DNA from: Phocaeicola salanitronis DSM 18170
GTDB lineage: Bacteria > Bacteroidota > Bacteroidia > Bacteroidales > Bacteroidaceae
Reading direction: 5' to 3'
Assembly: GCF_000190575.1 (NCBI RefSeq)
Contig: NC_015164.1
Span: 2,551,001 to 2,615,000, forward strand
Length of the DNA stretch: 64,000 nucleotides
The position numbers and the translations under genes are program-made. This document shows positions 59,566 through 64,000 of this stretch, one piece after another (the stretch's first letter is position 1; the number at the start of each line of letters is the position of its first letter). The notes under the pieces are model-generated. The model was not told the DNA's origin and made no database searches. It was given only the letters and a program-made list of their open reading frames with translations.

Positions 59566-61848
59566 ATGAAACAGATTTTATCATTTATCGCGATACTCTG
59601 TATGACAGTTACCTTATCCGCCCAAGAGAAAAAGGCTTTCACCCTGAACGATGTGATTCCGGGAGGAAGCAACTATTTCAACCTGACCCCGAAAACCATG
59701 CCGGGCTTGCAATGGTGGGAAGATGTATGCGTGCGTGCAGACGTGGAAGCAATCAAACGCATCAATAACCGTACCGGCGAAGAAAGCGTGGTGGTGACAC
59801 TGAAAGAAGTGAACGAAGCCTTGCAAAACGGAGAAAAGCCATACAAACTTTTAGCTCCCATCAAGCCGCTTCACACCCTGCAAGGCGCTTCCCTGCCTTG
59901 GGGAAACCGGAACCTCCTGATGTTTTCGGGCTATGTGGGAGATGAAGAAAAAAGTGAAAGCTATGTCTTCTTCTATGACTTTGTCCAGAAGAAGTTAACC
60001 AACATGTTCCGCATCCAAGAAGCAAACGCCGCCAACTTTGATTTCTGCAAAGAGAACGGCTATCTTGCTTATACGGCAGGCGACCATTTATATATTGCCA
60101 ACCACGGAGATTTCTCCACCGCGGTAAGCCCGCACCTAACGGGTGGAAAGGAAATAGATAACGACATCGTTTACGGCCAAGCGGTTCACCGCAACGAGTT
60201 CGGCATCATGAAAGGTACGTTCTGGAGCCCGAAAGGCACGTATCTGGCCTTCTACCGGATGGACCAAAGCATGGTGACCGATTATCCGCAGGTGAACACC
60301 ACCACCCGCATCGCAACCCTCGTGCCCGACAAATATCCGATGGCAGGCATGACCAGCCACAAGGTGACCGTCGGCATCTATCATGTAAAGACGGGAAAAA
60401 CCATTTACCTGCAGGCAGGTGACCCAACCGACCGTTACTTTACCAACATCAGCTGGTCGCCCGACGAGAAAGACATCTATGTCATCGAACTGAACCGCGA
60501 CCAGAACCACGCACAACTGGTGCAATACAATGCCGAAACCGGCGAGAAGAAAGGCGTGCTTTACGAAGAGAAGCATGCCCGTTACGTAGAGCCGCAACAC
60601 CCCTTGGCTTTCTTGCCCTGGGACGAAACCAAGTTCATCTACTGGAGCCAACGCGACGGGTATCACCACCTTTATCTAATGGATACCCAAAAGCCTCAGG
60701 CAGGCGAATGGAAAACCGGAAAGGATGCGGACGACACGTATTGCGAATACCTGCAGACCACCCCGCTCACCCAAGGCGACTGGCTGGTGCAGGAAATCTT
60801 AGGCTTTAACAAGAAGATGAAGACCGTCATCATCGGAAGCACGGAAATCTCTCCGCTCCAGACCAATGTCTTCAGCCTCGATGTAAAGACCGGGAAACGT
60901 ACCTTGATAGGCAAACGGGACGGAATGCACCGCGCGCAACTCTCGGAAAACGGAACATTCCTGATAGACAATTTCACGTCGAACGATGTTCCACGTGAAA
61001 TCAGCATCCTGCCTACCGACGGGAAAAAAGGCGTTACATTGCTTACTGCCACCGACCCGATGAAAGAACAATACAACTTGCCCGAAATCAGCATCGGCAC
61101 CATCAAAGCCGCCGACGGAAAGACCGACCTGTATTATCGCCTGATTAAGCCGGTGGGCTTCGACCTGAACAAGAAATACCCTGCCATTATCTACGTATAT
61201 GGCGGTCCGCATGCACAGATGATTCACAACACACGCTTCTATGATGCACGCGGATGGGACCTGTATATGGCACAACAAGGCTATGTAATGCTCACGGTAG
61301 ACAACCGGGGAAGTGATAACCGGGGCATTCAGTTCGAAAACTGCACCTTCCGCCAATTAGGCGCAGAAGAAGCCAAAGACCAAGTGGAAGGAGTCAAGTT
61401 CCTGCAATCACTTCCGTATGTGGATGCCGGAAAGATAGGCGTACACGGCTGGAGTTTCGGCGGCTATATGACCACCAACCTGATGCTGACTTACCCTGAC
61501 CTCTTCAAGGTAGGCGTGGCTGGAGGTCCGGTCATCGACTGGAAATATTACGAAGTGATGTACGGCGAACGCTATATGGACACGCCGCAAACCAATCCCG
61601 AAGGATATAAAAGCCGGGATTTGAAAGCCAAAGCCGGCAATCTGAAAGGAAGGTTGGAAATCATCATCGGCGGAATGGACCCCACGTGCGTTCCCCAACA
61701 TACGATAACTTTCCTGCGTGCATGCATCGATGCCGGAACGCATCCCGACCTCTTCATCTATCCCGAAGACGGGCATAACATGATGGGACGTGACCGCGTT
61801 CACCTGCATGAACACATCACGCGTTATTTCCTTGATTATTTAAAATAA
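59566..61848 (+). CDS. S9B dipeptidyl peptidase IV-like protein
   Basis: The protein has 760 residues with a Sec signal ending LSAQ (~residue 20). Residues ~40-500 form the DPP-IV N-terminal propeller (GIMKGTFWSPKGTYLAFYRM, FTNISWSPDEKDIYVIEL). The C-terminal hydrolase has S630 in GVHGWSFGGYM, D705 in IGGMDPT and H737 in EDGHNMM, a complete Ser-Asp-His triad. Such enzymes remove X-Pro or X-Ala dipeptides in the periplasm. It begins 84 bases after the methyltransferase gene. An inverted repeat separates it from purD. Confidence 0.9.
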   Translation: MKQILSFIAILCMTVTLSAQEKKAFTLNDVIPGGSNYFNLTPKTMPGLQWWEDVCVRADVEAIKRINNRTGEESVVVTLKEVNEALQNGEKPYKLLAPIKPLHTLQGASLPWGNRNLLMFSGYVGDEEKSESYVFFYDFVQKKLTNMFRIQEANAANFDFCKENGYLAYTAGDHLYIANHGDFSTAVSPHLTGGKEIDNDIVYGQAVHRNEFGIMKGTFWSPKGTYLAFYRMDQSMVTDYPQVNTTTRIATLVPDKYPMAGMTSHKVTVGIYHVKTGKTIYLQAGDPTDRYFTNISWSPDEKDIYVIELNRDQNHAQLVQYNAETGEKKGVLYEEKHARYVEPQHPLAFLPWDETKFIYWSQRDGYHHLYLMDTQKPQAGEWKTGKDADDTYCEYLQTTPLTQGDWLVQEILGFNKKMKTVIIGSTEISPLQTNVFSLDVKTGKRTLIGKRDGMHRAQLSENGTFLIDNFTSNDVPREISILPTDGKKGVTLLTATDPMKEQYNLPEISIGTIKAADGKTDLYYRLIKPVGFDLNKKYPAIIYVYGGPHAQMIHNTRFYDARGWDLYMAQQGYVMLTVDNRGSDNRGIQFENCTFRQLGAEEAKDQVEGVKFLQSLPYVDAGKIGVHGWSFGGYMTTNLMLTYPDLFKVGVAGGPVIDWKYYEVMYGERYMDTPQTNPEGYKSRDLKAKAGNLKGRLEIIIGGMDPTCVPQHTITFLRACIDAGTHPDLFIYPEDGHNMMGRDRVHLHEHITRYFLDYLK

Positions 61849-61864
61849 CCCGATATGACCCGAT

Positions 61865-61920
61865 TTCACCACAGAGGAAATAATAAAAACGCAGTGTGCT
61901 TCTGTGTCCTCTGTGGTGAA
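61865..61920. terminator. Inverted repeat between the DPP-like gene and purD
   Basis: TTCACCACAGAGGA (61865-61878) is mirrored perfectly by TCCTCTGTGGTGAA (61907-61920). It resembles the CACAGAGG repeat after sodB at 44209. It could end the DPP transcript. Confidence 0.65.
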
Positions 61921-61958
61921 TAAATATAATAAAAGACATCAACTTAAATCGAACGGAT

Positions 61959-63233
61959 ATGAAACTACTGTTATTAGGTTCAGGCGGACGCGAACATGCA
62001 TTGGCATGGAAAATCGCACAAAGTCCGAAAATAGAAAAGCTGTATATCGCTCCGGGCAACGCCGGAACGCAAGAGGTAGGCGAAAACGTAGCCATCAAAG
62101 CCGATGACTTCGAAGCCATCAAACGTTTTGTCCTTGAAAACGGCATCGACATGCTGGTAGTGGGTCCTGAAGACCCGCTGGTAAAAGGCATCTACGACTT
62201 CTTCCGCAACGATGAAGCCTTGAAAAATATTCCAGTTATCGGTCCGTCGAAAGCCGGAGCAACCTTGGAGGGAAGCAAGGAATTCGCTAAAGGGTTCATG
62301 CAACGTCACGGCATCCCTACGGCAGGCTATAAAAGCATAACTTCTGCCAACCTGGAAGAAGGACTGGCATTCCTCGAAACCCTGCAGGCACCTTACGTGC
62401 TGAAAGCCGACGGCTTGTGTGCCGGCAAAGGCGTGCTTATCCTTCCCACTCTGGAAGAAGCTAAGAAAGAACTGAAGGAAATGCTGGGAGGAATGTTCGG
62501 AAACGCTTCGGCAACCGTTGTCATCGAAGAATTCCTGAGCGGCATCGAATGTTCGGTATTTGTACTGACCGATGGAAAACATTATAAGATTCTGCCCGAA
62601 GCCAAAGACTACAAACGCATCGGCGAAGGCGACAAAGGACTGAATACTGGCGGTATGGGTTCGGTATCTCCCGTTCCGTTTGCCGACAAAGTATGGATGC
62701 AAAAGGTAGAAGACCGCATTATCCGTCCCACGGTAGAAGGGTTGGCTGCTGAAGGATTGGACTACAAAGGATTCATCTTCTTTGGACTTATCAACGTAAA
62801 AGGAGACCCGATGGTCATCGAATACAACGTGCGTATGGGCGACCCCGAGACGGAAAGCGTCATGCTTCGCATCAAGAGCGACCTGGTAGACCTCTTCGAA
62901 GGCGTGGTAAACGGAAACCTCCATGAAAAGACCTTGGAAATCGATTCGCGCTCAGCCGTATGTGTCATGCTGGTATCCGGCGGTTATCCCGAAGCCTATC
63001 AGAAAGGATTCCCCATCAGCGGCATTGAAGAAGCCAAAGCAGGCGGAAGCATCGTGTTCCATGCTGGAACGGCAATAAAAGACAGGCAAGTGGTAACAAA
63101 CGGCGGACGTGTCATTGCCGTCAGCTCGTATGGAACCAATAAAGAAGAAGCCTTAAGACAATCGTTCACCAATGCCGGAAAGATTCATTTCGAAAAGAAA
63201 TATTTCCGTTCCGACATCGGATTTGACTTATAA
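61959..63233 (+). CDS. purD: Phosphoribosylamine-glycine ligase (GARS)
   Basis: This 424-residue enzyme has [20 protein letters not shown] at the N-terminus. The ATP-grasp domain includes [45 protein letters not shown] and [11 protein letters not shown]. It joins phosphoribosylamine and glycine with ATP to give GAR, the substrate of PurN (14298). Length and motifs are regular. The next gene starts 3 bases after its stop, so the two are probably co-transcribed. Confidence 0.96.
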   Translation: MKLLLLGSGGREHALAWKIAQSPKIEKLYIAPGNAGTQEVGENVAIKADDFEAIKRFVLENGIDMLVVGPEDPLVKGIYDFFRNDEALKNIPVIGPSKAGATLEGSKEFAKGFMQRHGIPTAGYKSITSANLEEGLAFLETLQAPYVLKADGLCAGKGVLILPTLEEAKKELKEMLGGMFGNASATVVIEEFLSGIECSVFVLTDGKHYKILPEAKDYKRIGEGDKGLNTGGMGSVSPVPFADKVWMQKVEDRIIRPTVEGLAAEGLDYKGFIFFGLINVKGDPMVIEYNVRMGDPETESVMLRIKSDLVDLFEGVVNGNLHEKTLEIDSRSAVCVMLVSGGYPEAYQKGFPISGIEEAKAGGSIVFHAGTAIKDRQVVTNGGRVIAVSSYGTNKEEALRQSFTNAGKIHFEKKYFRSDIGFDL

Positions 63234-63236
63234 TCC

Positions 63237-64000
63237 ATGCTATCCGCAAGAAACAGATTCCAATACCATATAGCCACAGGAAGAGGTACGCTTCCTGTGG
63301 CTGTAGTTCTTACGCTGCTCATTTGGGCAGCAACCTCGGTACACGACTGGCTTAACATCGGTTCACTACTGGCATTTGGGTTCGCCTCATACCTGCTCCT
63401 TGAAACAGAAACCCAATTTGCCTTGATACGCACACGTACCACGCTCCCTGCCGCTTCCTTCCTGCTGTTTTATGCAGCAACGGTATTCCTGCACGAGGCT
63501 TCTATAAGCTGTATCTTACCTATCTTTTTCATCCTGATGCTGCTGAACCTTTTCCACAGCTACGAATCCTATCATGCGCCGGGATACTTGTTTCAAAGTT
63601 TCCTTTTCTTAGGCTTAGGCAGCCTCATACTTCCACCCTTGGCGTGGATTACACCTTTATTATATATACACACCATCAGTTTGCGCTCGCTTAATGCCCG
63701 CAGCTTTTTTGCCGGCATTATGGGATTTACATTACCTTACTGGCTCTTGTTCGGCTACTTTGTATGGACGGACAACCTAAGCGGCATATCTCCTTACCTG
63801 ATGCGCTTGGCACAGTTCCAACCGATAAATTATAGCATCCTTACCCTCACTCACTATGTCACATGGGGAATTACGCTGTTATCCTCTATCCTTTTTAGCA
63901 TACTCTATCTCCAGTCTGCCTATAAAGACAAGGTGCAGACCCGCATCTTATTGCGTATCTTTATCTGGATGAGCCTTTGGCTCAATATTCTGATTGCTTT
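63237..64000 (+). CDS. Polytopic membrane protein downstream of purD (partial, runs off the window)
   Basis: From ATG 63237, 254 codons are open to the window edge: MLSARNRFQYHIATGRGTLP, then VAVVLTLLIWAA. Hydrophobic segments near residues 19-35, 45-55, 75-95, 97-112, 125-150, 168-185 and 218-235 alternate with short loops (HSYESYHAPGYLF, RTRTTLPAAS). I do not recognise a family. Proteins of this type next to purD in Bacteroides are, as far as I recall, annotated only as hypothetical. It begins 3 bases after the purD stop. Confidence 0.75.
   Translation, partial: MLSARNRFQYHIATGRGTLPVAVVLTLLIWAATSVHDWLNIGSLLAFGFASYLLLETETQFALIRTRTTLPAASFLLFYAATVFLHEASISCILPIFFILMLLNLFHSYESYHAPGYLFQSFLFLGLGSLILPPLAWITPLLYIHTISLRSLNARSFFAGIMGFTLPYWLLFGYFVWTDNLSGISPYLMRLAQFQPINYSILTLTHYVTWGITLLSSILFSILYLQSAYKDKVQTRILLRIFIWMSLWLNILIA

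Overview
The window is a 64 kb piece of a Bacteroidales chromosome, most likely Bacteroides or Phocaeicola. The evidence is recurrent promoters with a TAnnTTTG -7 element, the near absence of Shine-Dalgarno sequences, a SusC-like TonB-dependent receptor, a CfxA-like class A beta-lactamase, an FGly sulfatase, DUF6443-type Rhs proteins and many short intergenic inverted repeats. Both window edges cut genes: the beta-lactamase on the left and a membrane protein after purD on the right.

Layout. 1-6.8 kb: 5' end of a CfxA-like beta-lactamase, rpsO, a secreted GH78 rhamnosidase fused to a BNR sialidase-like domain, and typA. 6.85-11.8 kb: an AT-rich accessory island. It opens with relics of phnX and of a tyrosine recombinase, followed by a LuxR regulator, a small beta-helix protein, two DUF1349 lipoproteins and an MFS transporter. 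Two promoters in it share a 19-bp box at identical spacing. 12.3-17.5 kb: an MsbA-like ABC exporter, purN, and the acpP-fabF-rnc operon. 17.6-20.8 kb: one long gene that joins a secreted sulfatase in frame to a NagB-like plus PIG-L-like protein. 21.2-26.8 kb: an MksB/E/F (Wadjet JetC/B/A-like) condensin operon with no JetD nuclease gene. 27-32 kb: a lipoprotein made of two tandem beta-helix halves, and its TonB-dependent receptor. 32.3-34 kb: a frameshifted HxlR regulator divergent from a secreted MBL-like protein. 34.4-43.4 kb: mutS, tRNA-Gln, a tricorn-like S41 protease, and a group of three genes (S41-like, small membrane protein, retropepsin-like). 43.6 kb: Fe/Mn superoxide dismutase.

44.2-55.9 kb is the most unusual part: a Sec-exported, Rhs-type polymorphic-toxin locus. 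Reading leftwards from a divergent S24/LexA-like repressor it contains a 31-aa small protein, an Rhs partner protein, a full Rhs protein with tip 1, a lipoprotein overlapping it by ATGA (putative immunity 1), an orphan Rhs core with a different tip 2, a small membrane protein (putative immunity 2), and a third tipless core fragment. The cores are nearly identical at DNA level, so the array can swap tips by recombination. The repressor probably controls it: an 11-bp inverted repeat brackets the toxin-side promoter. 56.3-64 kb is ordinary: nhaA, a THUMP RNA methyltransferase, a DPP-IV-like peptidase, purD and a membrane protein.

Across the window, five intergenic regions carry the same architecture: exactly three 14-15-bp palindromes at a fixed 21-23-bp period. 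There are four different palindrome sequences. I cannot assign these to a known element. Other repeats are two copies of a ~130-bp TIR element (one inserted in the loop of another inverted repeat with a 12-bp flanking duplication), three copies of an ACGCAGATT inverted repeat, and two copies of an IS5-like MITE.
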